Positions 8,581-17,458 of a DNA stretch of 64,000 nt are shown in pieces. Positions within the stretch are counted from its first letter, which is position 1. Every line of letters starts with the position of its first letter. The position numbers and the translations under genes are program-made. This DNA comes from Nocardia lijiangensis NBRC 108240. GTDB taxonomy: Bacteria > Actinomycetota > Actinomycetes > Mycobacteriales > Mycobacteriaceae. A model generated the notes under the pieces. It searched no databases. It was not told the DNA's origin and saw only the letters and a list, made by a program, of their open reading frames with translations. Location of the stretch: positions 1-64,000 of the forward strand of contig NZ_BDBP01000012.1 of the NCBI RefSeq assembly GCF_001613045.1, read 5' to 3'.

Positions 8581-9473
8581 AAATCGGTGTCATCCTGCCC
8601 TCGATCGAGACTCAGGCGGCTCAGAAACTGGATATCGCCACTGCGGCCCGCCACGTCGAACAGCTCGGGCTTTCCGGGGTGTGGCACGGCGATCACCTCG
8701 GCACCGGCGCGCCCACCCTGGACGTCACCGTCGCGCTGGCCGCCGCTGCCGCCGTGACCGAGCGGATCCACATCGGCACCAGTGTTTTCGTTCCGGCGCT
8801 GCGGCCCCTGGCCTGGGCGGCCGAGCAGATCGCCAGCCTCCAGTGCCTCAGCGCGGGCCGGCTACTGCTGGGCGTCGGATCCGGCGGCGGATCGGCACGG
8901 TGGGCGGCGGCAGAAATGCCTTACGAAGAGCGCGGCCCGCGCACCGACACCGCGTTGCGCCTGCTACCCGCACTGCTCTCCGGTGCACGGGTCACGCTCC
9001 CGGATGCACGCGGGCGCGCCGAGTTCGAACTGGCACCGTCCGTACCGGTCCCGCCGATCTGGGTCGGCAACTACTCCGCACCCGCCCGCCGCCGCGCCGC
9101 GCTACTGGGCGACGGCTGGTTTCCGTCCTTGATACCGCCCGCGCGGGTGGCAACCGGACTCGCCGAAATCGCCGAAATCGCCGCCCGGCGCCAGCGACCG
9201 GCTCCCACGGTCACCATCGGCGCCACCGGAGTCCTCGGCACCGGTACCGACCTGCCCACCCGCGCCGAGATCGCCGCCGGAATCACCGGGGCCTACGGCC
9301 GATCACTCGAGGAAACCCTGCCGATCCCGATCACCGGTTCCCTCGCCGAGGCAGCCGAACGCATAGCCGCCTACCAGGACGCCGGTGCCCACCATCTGGT
9401 CTTCGGCATCGCGGGCGGCGACTGGCGCAACCAGTGCGAACTACTGGCCCGTGCCCAAGCCGCACTCACCTGA
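8577..9473 (+). CDS. LLM-class (probably F420-dependent) oxidoreductase
   Basis: A 298-residue luciferase-like TIM-barrel enzyme from the GTG at 8577, which overlaps the upstream TGA. Typical signatures are 'KIGVILPSIE' (strand 1), 'LGLSGVWHGDHL' (strand 2), 'RIHIGTSVFVPALRPL', 'LSAGRLLLGVGSGGG' and 'PPIWVGNYSAPARRRAALLG'. The members of this class in actinomycetes generally use coenzyme F420; some use FMN. The substrate is unknown. It closes the four-gene redox operon (monooxygenase, unknown, MDR, LLM), whose tight spacing and overlaps imply translational coupling. Confidence 0.9.
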   Translation: MKIGVILPSIETQAAQKLDIATAARHVEQLGLSGVWHGDHLGTGAPTLDVTVALAAAAAVTERIHIGTSVFVPALRPLAWAAEQIASLQCLSAGRLLLGVGSGGGSARWAAAEMPYEERGPRTDTALRLLPALLSGARVTLPDARGRAEFELAPSVPVPPIWVGNYSAPARRRAALLGDGWFPSLIPPARVATGLAEIAEIAARRQRPAPTVTIGATGVLGTGTDLPTRAEIAAGITGAYGRSLEETLPIPITGSLAEAAERIAAYQDAGAHHLVFGIAGGDWRNQCELLARAQAALT

Positions 9474-9702
9474 ACGGCGGTCGCGGACAGGAAAGATCGG
9501 CCGGGACTCCCAGCTCAGAGCCCCGTGAGGCCGGATGCTCGGCGCTGCTCGCCACTGACCGAATGTTCTCGGCAGCCTCTTCGTCCAGTACCCGGCCGAG
9601 TTCCGGCTCGACCTCGAACTGGGACGGAGCCGCCCCGCACTGGGCGATCATCGCGTGTGCCTCCGGACGGATGCGTTCTTTGTCCGAGACGAAGCGGGAC
9701 AC
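9466..9702 (-). CDS. Possible small hypothetical protein
   Basis: A 78-residue minus-strand frame from GTG at 9702, ending inside the last bases of the LLM gene. Most of its codons end in G or C, as in real genes here, and the sequence looks protein-like ('VSRFVSDKERIRPEAHAMIA', 'RVLDEEAAENIRSVASSAE'). No homologue is recognised, no clear ribosome binding site is seen, and the DNA upstream is the decayed DUF5753 regulator on the other strand. It could itself be a fragment. Confidence 0.35.
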   Translation of the reverse strand: MSRFVSDKERIRPEAHAMIAQCGAAPSQFEVEPELGRVLDEEAAENIRSVASSAEHPASRGSELGVPADLSCPRPPFR

Positions 9703-9749
9703 CCCGAACGCCGGAGCACACAGGTACCACTGCGATCCACAGCAACTCA

Positions 9750-10490
9750 CCCTCCCTCGCACGACGGTGTCGCCGCATACTGCCGTGAGTGCGACGCGCC
9801 AGATCAGCTGGCGGACCTGGTGGCGACCCGGCAGAGCATCGACTCCGCTTCCCTCGCATGGCGCAAGATTCTCGGCACCGGCACCAAACGACGCCAGCAA
9901 GCGTCGATCGAATGGAATCCGAGGCCCGGATACTCCGATGGTACGAACCGACACTTGTCCCCGGCCTTCTCCAGACCGCCGACTACGCGACGGGAATCCT
10001 TCGGAAGGTGATCGAATTCCACCGGCCTCCCGACGACCTGGACGCCGGGGTATCGAAACGTATGGAGCGACAACGGGTCCTGTACCATCGGGACCACTTG
10101 TTCCACTTCGTCATCGCCGAGCAGGCTCTCTACACCACTGTGGGAGATGACGAGACGACGATCGGTCAGCTGGACCGGTTGTACGCGGTTCAGGGCATGC
10201 CGCGAGTGACCTTCGGAATCGTGCCGTCGACAGCACCATTCGAAACGGCGACGCTTGGGTTCATGATGTTCGACACCCGGAGGGTGCTTGTCGAAGGCAT
10301 AGCCGCAGAACTGGCCATCACACAGCCACGCCAGATCCAGATCTATCACCGGACGTTCGATATCCTCGCCCGCCAGGCAGTAACCGGTGACGCTGCCCGG
10401 GATTTGATCCAGGCGGCGATCAGCAGTCGCGCGACCGGCCCGGGACGCTTTTCCCCGGCGGGGGCGCGAGGGAGCGCACGGGGGTGCTAG
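9750..10490 (+). pseudogene. Remnant of an XRE-type regulator with DUF5753 domain
   Basis: The sequence begins 'VAAYCRECDAPDQLADLVAT' and continues to 'LAWRKILGTGTKRRQQASIE'. After a frame change near 9910 it reads 'RILRWYEPTLVPGLLQTADY', 'VLYHRDHLFHFVIAEQALYT' and 'LGFMMFDTRRVLVEGIAAEL'. This is the DUF5753 domain of actinobacterial helix-turn-helix regulators. The N-terminal helix-turn-helix cannot be found, so the gene is truncated and frameshifted. An ATG at 9919 could still express about 190 residues of the domain alone. The DUF397 partner gene that often follows such regulators is not visible. Confidence 0.72.
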
Positions 10491-10642
10491 CTGCATGATC
10501 CGGTGCCGGCCGGATGGTCGGGGCGGTCACGGACCGACCCCCTACGCCGCCGCGAATAGTCGAGGTGTCCACCACCATGCAGTTCTCGGCAGCCTCGGTC
10601 CAGGACCCGTTCTGCTCATTTGCCGGATAACTTTCCGGCGAT

Positions 10643-10658
10643 GTCAACGTTTGTTGTC
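10643..10658. promoter_or_regulatory. Operator-like palindrome in front of the TetR gene
   Basis: GTCAACGTTTGTTGTC, with core CAAC-N4-GTTG, sits 13 bases before the TetR ATG at 10672 and is the reverse complement (15 of 16) of the site at 5624-5639. A further TTGTTGG half-site overlaps the start codon region (10664-10670). The placement suggests autoregulation. Confidence 0.6.
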
Positions 10659-10671
10659 TACACTTGTTGGC

Positions 10672-11274
10672 ATGAGAAGGTCCTCGACGGAAACCAAAGC
10701 CGCCATCCTGTCCGCGGCCCGGGAGCGATTCGCCGCCGACGGCTACGACCGCGCCACCATCCGCTCTATCGCCGCCGACGCGGCCATCGATCCGGCCATG
10801 GTGATGCGCTACTACAGCACCAAGGAGCGGCTGTTCGCCGCGGCGGTCGAATTCGATCTGGAGCTGCCGGATCTGGCCGCGATCGAACGTGAACGCATCG
10901 GCGCCGCGGTGGTCACCCACTTCCTCGAACGCTGGGAGCGCGACGAGGCCCTGTTGATCCTGTTGCGCGCCGGGGTGACGAACGACGCGGTGGCCGAACG
11001 GATGCGCTCGATCCTGGCCGCGCAGCTGCAGCCGGTGATCACCCGGGTGAGCGACGACCCCCGCGACGGGCCGGTCCGGGCCGCACTGGCGGCATCGCAG
11101 ATGCTGGGCATGGCACTGTGCCGGTACGTACTGACCTTCCCGCCACTGGTCTCGATGCCGCGCGAAGAGGTCATCTCCTGGCTCGCCCCGGTCATCCAGA
11201 CATACCTCACAGGTGAACGCCCCGACCCGATGCCGGCACGCCGCCGCGACCTCGCCCGGCAGGGCGGCGCGTAG
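10672..11274 (+). CDS. TetR-family transcriptional repressor
   Basis: A 200-residue TetR regulator. The DNA-binding domain spans about residues 8-54 ('AILSAARERFAADGYDRATI', 'RSIAADAAIDPAMVMRYYST', 'KERLFAAAV'), the standard helix-turn-helix with YxS/TKExL. The C-terminal half is helical ('RIGAAVVTHFLERWERDEAL', 'RAALAASQMLGMALCRYVLT') and fits the TetR_C-type ligand domain common in actinobacteria. I chose the ATG at 10672, because a longer upstream frame would run through the palindrome at 10643-10658. The same palindrome occurs twice in front of the monooxygenase operon at 5654, so that operon is the likely target. Confidence 0.9.
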   Translation: MRRSSTETKAAILSAARERFAADGYDRATIRSIAADAAIDPAMVMRYYSTKERLFAAAVEFDLELPDLAAIERERIGAAVVTHFLERWERDEALLILLRAGVTNDAVAERMRSILAAQLQPVITRVSDDPRDGPVRAALAASQMLGMALCRYVLTFPPLVSMPREEVISWLAPVIQTYLTGERPDPMPARRRDLARQGGA

Positions 11275-11336
11275 GACTGAACTGAACCGTCACGGGTTTG
11301 GGGCCGCTTCCTTTCTTGAGGAAGATGGTCTGCATC

Positions 11337-11475
11337 ATGTCGAAGCGTTACCCGCCTGAGGTTCGTGACAAGGCCGTTCGCTTGGCTTGGAGCGCCTCGA
11401 TGAGTTCGAGTCCCCGTATGCCGCCGCAAAGGCGATCGGCCCGCTGGTCGATGTCCACTATGAGCTCCTGAAAGA
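11337..11475 (+). mobile_element. IS3-family transposase OrfA fragment
   Basis: From the ATG at 11337 the sequence reads 'MSKRYPPEVRDKAVRLAW', then shifts frame near 11386 and continues 'ERLDEFESPYAAAKAIGPLV'. These are the first 45 residues of an IS3-type OrfA (Tnp_1 HTH protein). The homology stops at about 11475. A second, longer remnant of a similar element lies at 38700-39075, and the two share the stretch encoding 'ESPYAAAxAIGPLVDVHY'. Confidence 0.75.
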
Positions 11476-11825
11476 TGTTGCCCAGGTACGTGACACCATC
11501 CGTTGGATCGACGAAGCGAGAATTTGTCAGCCAGGTACTCGACATCGGTCACGCCATGGGCGACCAGCTTCCAGAACACAGCCTGAGCGAACTGTTCCCG
11601 ATCCATCGGTGCACCCCCACCTTCTCCAATCACCTTGACGCCTACCACTTTGCCGCCACCCACTGACAAGCGCACCGTTTCCGTATGGTGAAGCCGAGGC
11701 CGGTGGTGCCCGACACCCCCGCGCCGACCGGTCGCACGAGCCACATGCTTCGAGCCGACGCGGCCCACCGGGGTGGAGTCGTAGTCGATCATCGTTTCTG
11801 CAGGTCGATCTCTGTGGTTAAGGCT
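11476..11825. other. Gene-poor stretch, possibly degenerate
   Basis: No gene can be supported. A minus-strand open frame between about 11490 and 11690 has protein-like wording ('MDREQFAQAVFWKLVAHGVT', 'DVEYLADKFS') but no recognisable family, start or ribosome binding site. It may be a fragment of an element gene. Confidence 0.4.
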
Positions 11826-11845
11826 TGTGTCCCCCTCCGGACACA
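11826..11845. repeat. 20-bp repeat, left copy
   Basis: TGTGTCCCCCTCCGGACACA is identical to the sequence at 25953-25972, in the same orientation, 14.1 kb away. The element is itself a short inverted repeat (GTGTCC/GGACAC). This copy lies 115 bases before the start of the broken integrase gene, which makes an attachment-site duplication conceivable; this is inference. Confidence 0.6.
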
Positions 11846-11959
11846 GAAAAACAGCAGGTCAGGGGCGTAATCGCGAGATTGCGCCCCTTCTGCGTCCACA
11901 TTGCGGTCCACAAACGGGAATCTGAGGGGATTCGGCCCGAGTCAAAGGACCACGCCCCG

Positions 11960-13082
11960 ATGGCACAACCCCGCAAGACGACACCTCGCATCCGCGTTCG
12001 CAAGGACGGCAGCACGGTAAGCCAAGTGCGCTACCGCATCACACGCCCCGGCGAACCCGAAAACCATTGCCAACAAACACGGACTGCTGTGCGCGGCGAT
12101 GGGTGCGGCGGCTCGCCGTCGGCCGACGCCGCTCATCGCATGGAATCCGTGCGCGGAAACCAAGCTGCCCAAACGGATTGCGCGCGAGGTCGACCACCTC
12201 AGCGAGGACGAGTTCGAGCTCGTCGACGAGCTGCTGGCACCACGCTGGCGCGCGTGGTGGGAGTTCGGCGTGATGTCGATGGCGAGGCCCGGTGAGCAAG
12301 GCGCGCTCACCGTCGGCGACATCAATCGGCACACGGGCGCGGTGTCGATCACGAAGGCGTGGAAGTGGGCCAACGGCAGGCTCGAGCTCGGCGACCCGAA
12401 ATCGGCGCGCGGTATCCGCACGACGTTCGTGCCGCTCGAGACAGTGGCACGCCTCGACCTCGACCGCGACGCCAGCGAACAGCTGTTCTTGTCGCACACC
12501 GGACGGCCGGTGACCTCGATCCGGTTCTGGGATGAGGGATGGGCGCCGATGATGCTCCGGCTGCGCGCGTTGGCCGCTGGCGACCCAGCCCCGTTCACCG
12601 GCCGAAGTGGCTGGGAGGGCCTGCGGTACGGCGTGCTGCGGGACCGGTACGGCCACCTGGCTAAGCGGCTGGTCGGCAAAAAGCTCACGCCCTACACCAG
12701 TCGCCACACCGGGATTTCGTGGCGCCTACAGGACGGCGAGCCGATTTGGGTCGTGTCCCGCGACGCCGGGCACTCATCGATCGCGATCACGGACGCGCGC
12801 TACGGGCACATTTCCGCGGCGGCGAGTGCAGCCAGCGCCGCGGCGATCGCGGGCAGACTGCCGCGCTTGCGTGCTCACGTCATCGACTTGGAGCAGGCGC
12901 GCCGACGGCGGCTCGTGCGGCTCGGGCAGCTCGGCGAGATCGAGCGCGTGCCCGGCGGTTTCGAGGCGATCTGGATGGACGCGCGCGGGCTCGTGCACTC
13001 GCGCGTGTTCGGCACCTACGACAAGGCCGTCGACCACATCGCCCATCACGAGGCCGGCGAGCTGGTCGCCGACGCAGCCTAA
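11960..13082 (+). pseudogene. Tyrosine recombinase (integrase) with internal deletion
   Basis: The first part, from the ATG at 11960, encodes an arm-binding domain: 'RIRVRKDGSTVSQVRYRITR'. At about 12060 the frame jumps to 'TIANKHGLLCAAMGAAARR', which is normally the end of the core-binding domain, so roughly 100 or more residues are missing and the frames do not match. The catalytic domain downstream (12099-13082) looks complete: Arg in 'MARPGEQGAL', 'TPYTSRHTGISW' (box II, with the first His replaced by Tyr), 'DAGHSSIAITDARYGH' with the nucleophilic Tyr. Such integrases mobilise actinomycete genomic islands or prophages. As it stands, no functional full-length enzyme can be made. Confidence 0.8.
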
Positions 13083-13105
13083 CCGGCAATTTTCATTTCA
13101 TGGCG

Positions 13106-13560
13106 TCACTCGAACGCGGCGGACCGCCTAGCGGCCATCTGTCGGCGGACGGTCGCGGCCGGACTGGCCGCGCCGACCGCCGACAGCAGCAGCCAAGCGG
13201 GCACACCCCATACGGCGACCGCGGGGGCGTGGTGCTCGTCTAGCGAGGCGGTAGCGAGCAGCACGGCGGCGGTCACCACGTAGCCGACGCCCCACAGGCC
13301 GATCGCGATCATGACCGAAACCGCCAATCGGGGGGGAGCGTGGATCGCGCAAGCCGATAGCCCCAGCCGTGACCACAAGAGCGCTCGTCACCGCCAGCCA
13401 TACGAGAGGCGCCAGCACGACCACCCGGGCTACCCGCGTCGGACAACTCGCCCGCGTCGGCTACCTCACGAGACGGCATCGCCCCGAACGCCCACCCGGA
13501 CGCCAAAACGAGCGCCGCGCAGGCGCTCCCGATGGTCCACCATCGTATGACGCTCGCCCT
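13106..13560 (-). pseudogene. Decayed small membrane protein
   Basis: Three successive minus-strand frames give hydrophobic segments: 'IRWWTIGSACAALVLASGWA', 'VVLAPLVWLAVTSALVVTAG' and 'AVSVMIAIGLWGVGYVVTAA', then 'WGVPAWLLLSAVGAAS' and a basic tail to the stop at 13106. Together they look like a protein with four membrane spans that has suffered two frameshifts. The shortest intact piece (13106-13318) could start at an internal ATG. Such small membrane proteins are common in actinomycete conjugative elements, which fits the flanking integrase fragments. Confidence 0.45.
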
Positions 13561-13597
13561 GAGCGTCCGCCGCCCGAACGCGGCGCGCGCACGAGGA

Positions 13598-13776
13598 TGT
13601 CCACCGAAGCGCTCGACCGCGGTGTCCCGCTCGAGGACGTCATGGCACTGACCCGGCACAAGAACCCGGCCACCACGCTGCGCTACGACCGACGTCGCGA
13701 ACAGCCTAGTGCCCGAGTCGATCTCGGTCTGTGGCCGACAAACCAGGATGAATTGCGTTCAATGCAACTTGGATAG
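13598..13776 (+). pseudogene. Second tyrosine recombinase, C-terminal fragment
   Basis: The frame reads 'STEALDRGVPLEDVMALTRH', 'KNPATTLRYDRRREQPSARV' and stops at 13776. This is the last part of a tyrosine recombinase catalytic domain, with the box II helix, a 'RHKNPATTLRYDR' motif and the catalytic Tyr. Everything upstream is lost. The sequence differs from the integrase ending at 13082, so a second element was once here. Confidence 0.7.
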
Positions 13777-13802
13777 TCAACTCCGAGTAGATGAACCCTG
13801 GA

Positions 13803-13845
13803 CCGACTAGCGGCCCAGGGCCGGACGTCACGCCTTGCTAGTCGG
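13803..13845. repeat. Inverted repeat with nested hairpin
   Basis: CCGACTAG (13803-13810) and CTAGTCGG (13838-13845) are perfect complements. Between them lies a second hairpin, CGGCCC-A-GGGCCG (13811-13823). There is no T-run, so it is not a clear terminator; it may be a recombination or end sequence of the decayed element. Confidence 0.45.
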
Positions 13846-14324
13846 CATCGCCGCGCCGTGGGGGTAGAGCAGGGCGACTGATACGCGGCGGACTATCGAT
13901 GGCTAGAGCCAGTTGACATTTCGATTTCGCCGTCCGACTGACATTTTCATGTCGTCTCGCAGTTTGCCTGCGACGCGACGACCGACACTCGAATGTCAGT
14001 TGCTGACCCGTTCGGTGATCCGCCACCGGCGGAGCCGGCCATAAGCGCATGGCAACGAATAGTTCTGTGCCGCAATGTTGTTCGCGACGCCAGTGGTGGC
14101 ATCACCGGCGGGCGCGGGGCGTGCGGCCTGGCGCTGCGCCACACGAGATCCGGCTGGCGCTCGGCTGTTATGCACCCGTCCTGGGACCGATTCGATCAGT
14201 TCCGTGTAGCCAGAGCGTACATTTGGGCGCTCGGGCCCCCGTCGGACCGGCCGACGGCGAGCTGTGGGGCACGGGCGATCGTATCGGGCGGTTGGCCCCA
14301 GAACGAATCGCTAGGGCGTCGTGC
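13846..14324. other. Non-coding stretch with repeated TGACATTT words
   Basis: No gene is seen. TTGACATTTCG (13913-13923), CTGACATTTT (13938-13947) and, inverted, GAATGTCAGTTG (13991-14002) repeat one word three times within 90 bases. Such clustered copies resemble transposase-binding sites near the ends of IS21-type elements, but no transposase gene is present, so this is only a suggestion. Confidence 0.35.
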
Positions 14325-15104
14325 CTACCCGTGTCGTGCTACGTCCTCGCACAGGATGCTCGGCCAGCGTGCGAGATCGGCCGATGTGTGCGCCACCTCC
14401 AGTGTGGCCGTCGGCAGCAGGTCCACCAGCGCCTCGGCGGTCGACACCGGATGGGCGGGGTCGTCGATCCAGGCCAACACCGTGGTCGGCACCTCGATCG
14501 CGGCGATCGCCTCGGGGGCGGGCAGGTCGCTCATCGCTGCCCCGCGGAACAGTGAGGGCAGTAGGTGCTCGGCGACATCCGGCACGGTTTCCGGCGTTCC
14601 GACGGTGGCCGGCGGGCGAGGCACGGTGAGATCGGCACCGAGGAAGGCGTCGAGTCCCTGTTCCTCGATCAAGCGAGCATTCTTCCGGTAGAGGTCGGCC
14701 TTCGCGGCGCGGGTGCGCCAGGCGGTCGCGGGCACCAGCAGGGTGAGGCCGGCGAATCGGGCAGGATCGCGGACAGCGGCATGCAGCAGTGTCCCGGTGC
14801 CCATCGAAGGACCGACACCGTGCACCTGTTCACCGGGGAACCAGTGGTCGAGCAGTTTCAGCAGGTCATCGGCCAGAACCGGCCACCGATAGTCCTCGGG
14901 GACGGTACGGCCCGTCGAGTGGCCGTGGCCGCGCGCGTCGTACCGCAGCAGTCGGGTTCCGCTGAGTCCGCGGCCGAGATCGAGGTCCATCAGACGGTCG
15001 CGGTGGCGGCTGGAGGTGAGGCCGTGGAGTTGGACGACGGGGTGGCCGCCCTCGTCGCTCAGTTCCACGGCGAGGTCGGCGCCGGGAACACGGAAGGTCG
15101 GCAC
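14325..15104 (-). CDS. Alpha/beta hydrolase
   Basis: A 259-residue cytoplasmic alpha/beta hydrolase. The oxyanion region is 'VVQLHGLTSSRHRDR', strand 4 is 'GTRLLRYDARGHGHSTGRT', the nucleophile elbow is 'GVGPSMGTG' with Ser, the acid is in 'LAWIDDPAHPVSTAE' and the catalytic His is 'EVAHTSADLARWP'. The family covers esterases, lactonases and C-C hydrolases. It is transcribed divergently from the condensation/GNAT fusion, with 59 bases between the start codons, so the two genes probably share a control region. Confidence 0.87.
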   Translation of the reverse strand: MPTFRVPGADLAVELSDEGGHPVVQLHGLTSSRHRDRLMDLDLGRGLSGTRLLRYDARGHGHSTGRTVPEDYRWPVLADDLLKLLDHWFPGEQVHGVGPSMGTGTLLHAAVRDPARFAGLTLLVPATAWRTRAAKADLYRKNARLIEEQGLDAFLGADLTVPRPPATVGTPETVPDVAEHLLPSLFRGAAMSDLPAPEAIAAIEVPTTVLAWIDDPAHPVSTAEALVDLLPTATLEVAHTSADLARWPSILCEDVARHG

Positions 15105-15163
15105 GGCGGCTCCAAGGTGCTGGTGAGACGGCGATCGCTCGGGAAGAAGCCTAGGATACCGTC

Positions 15164-16930
15164 ATGCGGCTGACCAATGTCGCGCACTTGCGCCTGCCGT
15201 TCGGCCGCCTGCTGGGCTTCGACGTCATTGCGGGTCGGGTGGGCCGGTCACTTCCCGTGTCCTTCGACCAGCGGCGCCACGTCGGCGCCGGCGACCGAGC
15301 GGGATCCTGGATGGCGTTGTCCTTCAGGCTCTCCGCGCCGGTACCGCCCGACGAGCTCGCGACCTGCTGGCTGGCGGTGATCGAGCGGCACGGCACGCTG
15401 CGGTCGGTCTTCGTGCCGGGCGAGGACGGCGAGCCTCGGCTGCACGAGGTCGATATCCGCCCCGGCGGCTGGGTCGAGCATGTGATCGCTCCGGGGCAGG
15501 CGGTCAACGATGCGCTCCGCGCCGTGCTCGACCGTGCTTGTTCACCGTACGGTCGTCCGTCGTACCGGCTCTGCGTGCTCGAGACCGCGGTAGGGCCGAC
15601 CGTGGTGGTCGCCGCCGACCACGCGCATGTCGACATGTGGTCGATGCTGGTGATCGTGCGCGACCTGCTCACCGCGCTGGCCGCGGTGCAGAAGGGTCGT
15701 GCACCGTCGTTGCCGCCAGCACCCGCCTTCGCGGAGCACACCCGCGCGCTGCGGGACCGCCCGCCGGCACCCGACGAGGTGCACCGCCGCTGGGCAGAGG
15801 TGCTGGCGGGCAGCGGCGATGTGATGCCACGGTTCCCGCTGCCGCTGGGTGAGGCGACGTTGCAGGAGGAGCGCGTGGAGGTGCGCGATGTCCTCGACGT
15901 CGACGACAGCGCCGCGTTCTCGGCGCAGGCCCGCGACGACGGCGTCTCGACCTTGGCGCTGGTGGTGGGGGCGATGACCGAGGTGACCCACGAGTTGGCC
16001 GGCACCGCACTGCGGGCCGTGTTTCCGGTGCACAGTCGGTACGACACCACCTGGCACGACTCGGTGGGGTGGTTCATCACCAACTCGGTGCTCGAGTCGG
16101 CCGACTCCGATCCCCGTGCCAGCGCGGAGGCGGTGAAGGAGGCCGTCCGGATGGGGTCCTGGCCACTGGAGGACATCCTGCGTCCGTGGGGCGGGATGCC
16201 CGAGGCGCCGGGGATGTTCGCGATTTCGTGGCTGGACCTGCGTCGGCTGCCGGTGCGAGTCGACGCGACCGGATTGGAGGCGCAGTACGTCGGCGCGACG
16301 ATTCGGACCGACGGCGTGATGCTCTGGTTCATCCTCGACGAGGCGGGGCTGCACCTGCGCTGCCGGTATCCGGACACTCCCGAAGCCCGGCGGCACGTCG
16401 GCGCCTGGCTGGACACGCTGATCGCCCGACTGCAGTCACGGGCACGGGCTTCGGTCGGTGGTCGGCTCCGACTCGGCGACCGGATCTATCGTGTGCAGCG
16501 GGCGGGGCGTGCCGACGTGCCAGCGCTGGTCGCGCTGCTCTCCGACGACGAGATCGGCCGTACCCGCGAAGGTTTCGAAATTGCCCGCTACGAGGAGGCA
16601 TACGACGCCGTCACCAGGGACCCGTCGCACTATCTGGCCGTGGTCCGGGACGAGGGCGACCGGATCGTCGGCACCATGCAGCTCACCATCATTCCGGGGC
16701 TTTCCCGCGGCGGCGCCACCCGCCTCCAGATCGAGGGAGTCCGGGTCGCTGCCTCGGAACGCTCTCGCGGCATCGGAACCGCGATGCTCGAGTGGGCACA
16801 CGACCACGGCAGGCACCGAGGTGCGACGCTCGCGCAGGTCACCACAGACCGTGTCCGCGAGCGGGCTCACGCCTTTTATGCGCGGCTCGGGTACGACAAC
16901 AGTCACGTCGGGCTGAAGCGGGCGCTCTGA
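15164..16930 (+). CDS. Condensation-domain-like acyltransferase fused to a GNAT acetyltransferase
   Basis: A 588-residue protein with two parts. Residues 1 to about 435 resemble an NRPS condensation/PapA-type acyltransferase: an early 'SFDQRRHVGAGDRAGSWMAL' and 'FRLSAPVPPDELATCWLAVI', then 'AADHAHVDMWSM', which matches HHxxxDG with Asp for the first His and Met for Gly (catalytic His153, Asp157). Residues 443-588 form a GNAT domain, with 'EGVRVAASERSRGIGTAMLE' containing the acetyl-CoA RxxGxG/A loop and 'AHAFYARLGYDNSHVGLKR' at the end. The join is a single continuous frame without stop. The likely role is acyl transfer to an alcohol or amine plus acetylation of the same product. No NRPS carrier domain is nearby, so the acyl donor is unknown. 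Confidence 0.8.
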   Translation: MRLTNVAHLRLPFGRLLGFDVIAGRVGRSLPVSFDQRRHVGAGDRAGSWMALSFRLSAPVPPDELATCWLAVIERHGTLRSVFVPGEDGEPRLHEVDIRPGGWVEHVIAPGQAVNDALRAVLDRACSPYGRPSYRLCVLETAVGPTVVVAADHAHVDMWSMLVIVRDLLTALAAVQKGRAPSLPPAPAFAEHTRALRDRPPAPDEVHRRWAEVLAGSGDVMPRFPLPLGEATLQEERVEVRDVLDVDDSAAFSAQARDDGVSTLALVVGAMTEVTHELAGTALRAVFPVHSRYDTTWHDSVGWFITNSVLESADSDPRASAEAVKEAVRMGSWPLEDILRPWGGMPEAPGMFAISWLDLRRLPVRVDATGLEAQYVGATIRTDGVMLWFILDEAGLHLRCRYPDTPEARRHVGAWLDTLIARLQSRARASVGGRLRLGDRIYRVQRAGRADVPALVALLSDDEIGRTREGFEIARYEEAYDAVTRDPSHYLAVVRDEGDRIVGTMQLTIIPGLSRGGATRLQIEGVRVAASERSRGIGTAMLEWAHDHGRHRGATLAQVTTDRVRERAHAFYARLGYDNSHVGLKRAL

Positions 16931-17458
16931 CCGATTCCCGGCGCTCGCTCAGGGGCGCGAGAGGGGCGCCTCGTCCAACGTCCGGTGGTGACTGAACCGG
17001 CCGTGGCAAGCCGATCAGCGGGGCGACGAATTCCGGTGGCGGGCCGCGTGACCGAAGCGATCGAGTTGCTCGACCAGAATCTCGTCGACCGGATGCGGGT
17101 GCTGGCCGCTGACCACCCCGACACGGGGGGACCCCACGGCACGGTGGTGACCGACGACATGCAGATGGCTCTGAATAATCCGGCTCGAGATCACGGGCGG
17201 CAGAACAGAACAACCACGTCGACTTCGCGTTGCTGACCACCCCGGAAGCAGCCCGGCCGAGCATGCCAACCGACACGACGATCGTCCCGCTACGCCGACG
17301 AGGCTGCTAAGTTCAAACCCCAAGCCGCCTGGGGCTTTCGGCGAGCACCTCTGGGGACGATCTCCTAGCGCCAACAGCGTGTCCGAGGTTGGACGTGTGC
17401 GGACACTTCGCCGACCGGGCATACGCGGTAGAGATCCAGTGGTCCCCGCTCGACCCGA
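16931..17458. other. Gene-poor stretch
   Basis: About 530 bases between the convergent fusion gene and selenium-binding gene. A plus-strand piece near 17047-17160 ('VTEAIELLDQNLVDRMRVLA', 'ADHPDTGGPHGTVVTDDMQM') looks like a short protein fragment but matches no family I know. I see no clear terminator. Confidence 0.35.

Noticed and set aside
11826..11845. The 20-bp palindromic repeat as a terminator
   Set aside because: Neither copy is followed by a T-run in the right direction; on the minus strand the T-run precedes the hairpin at the left copy.
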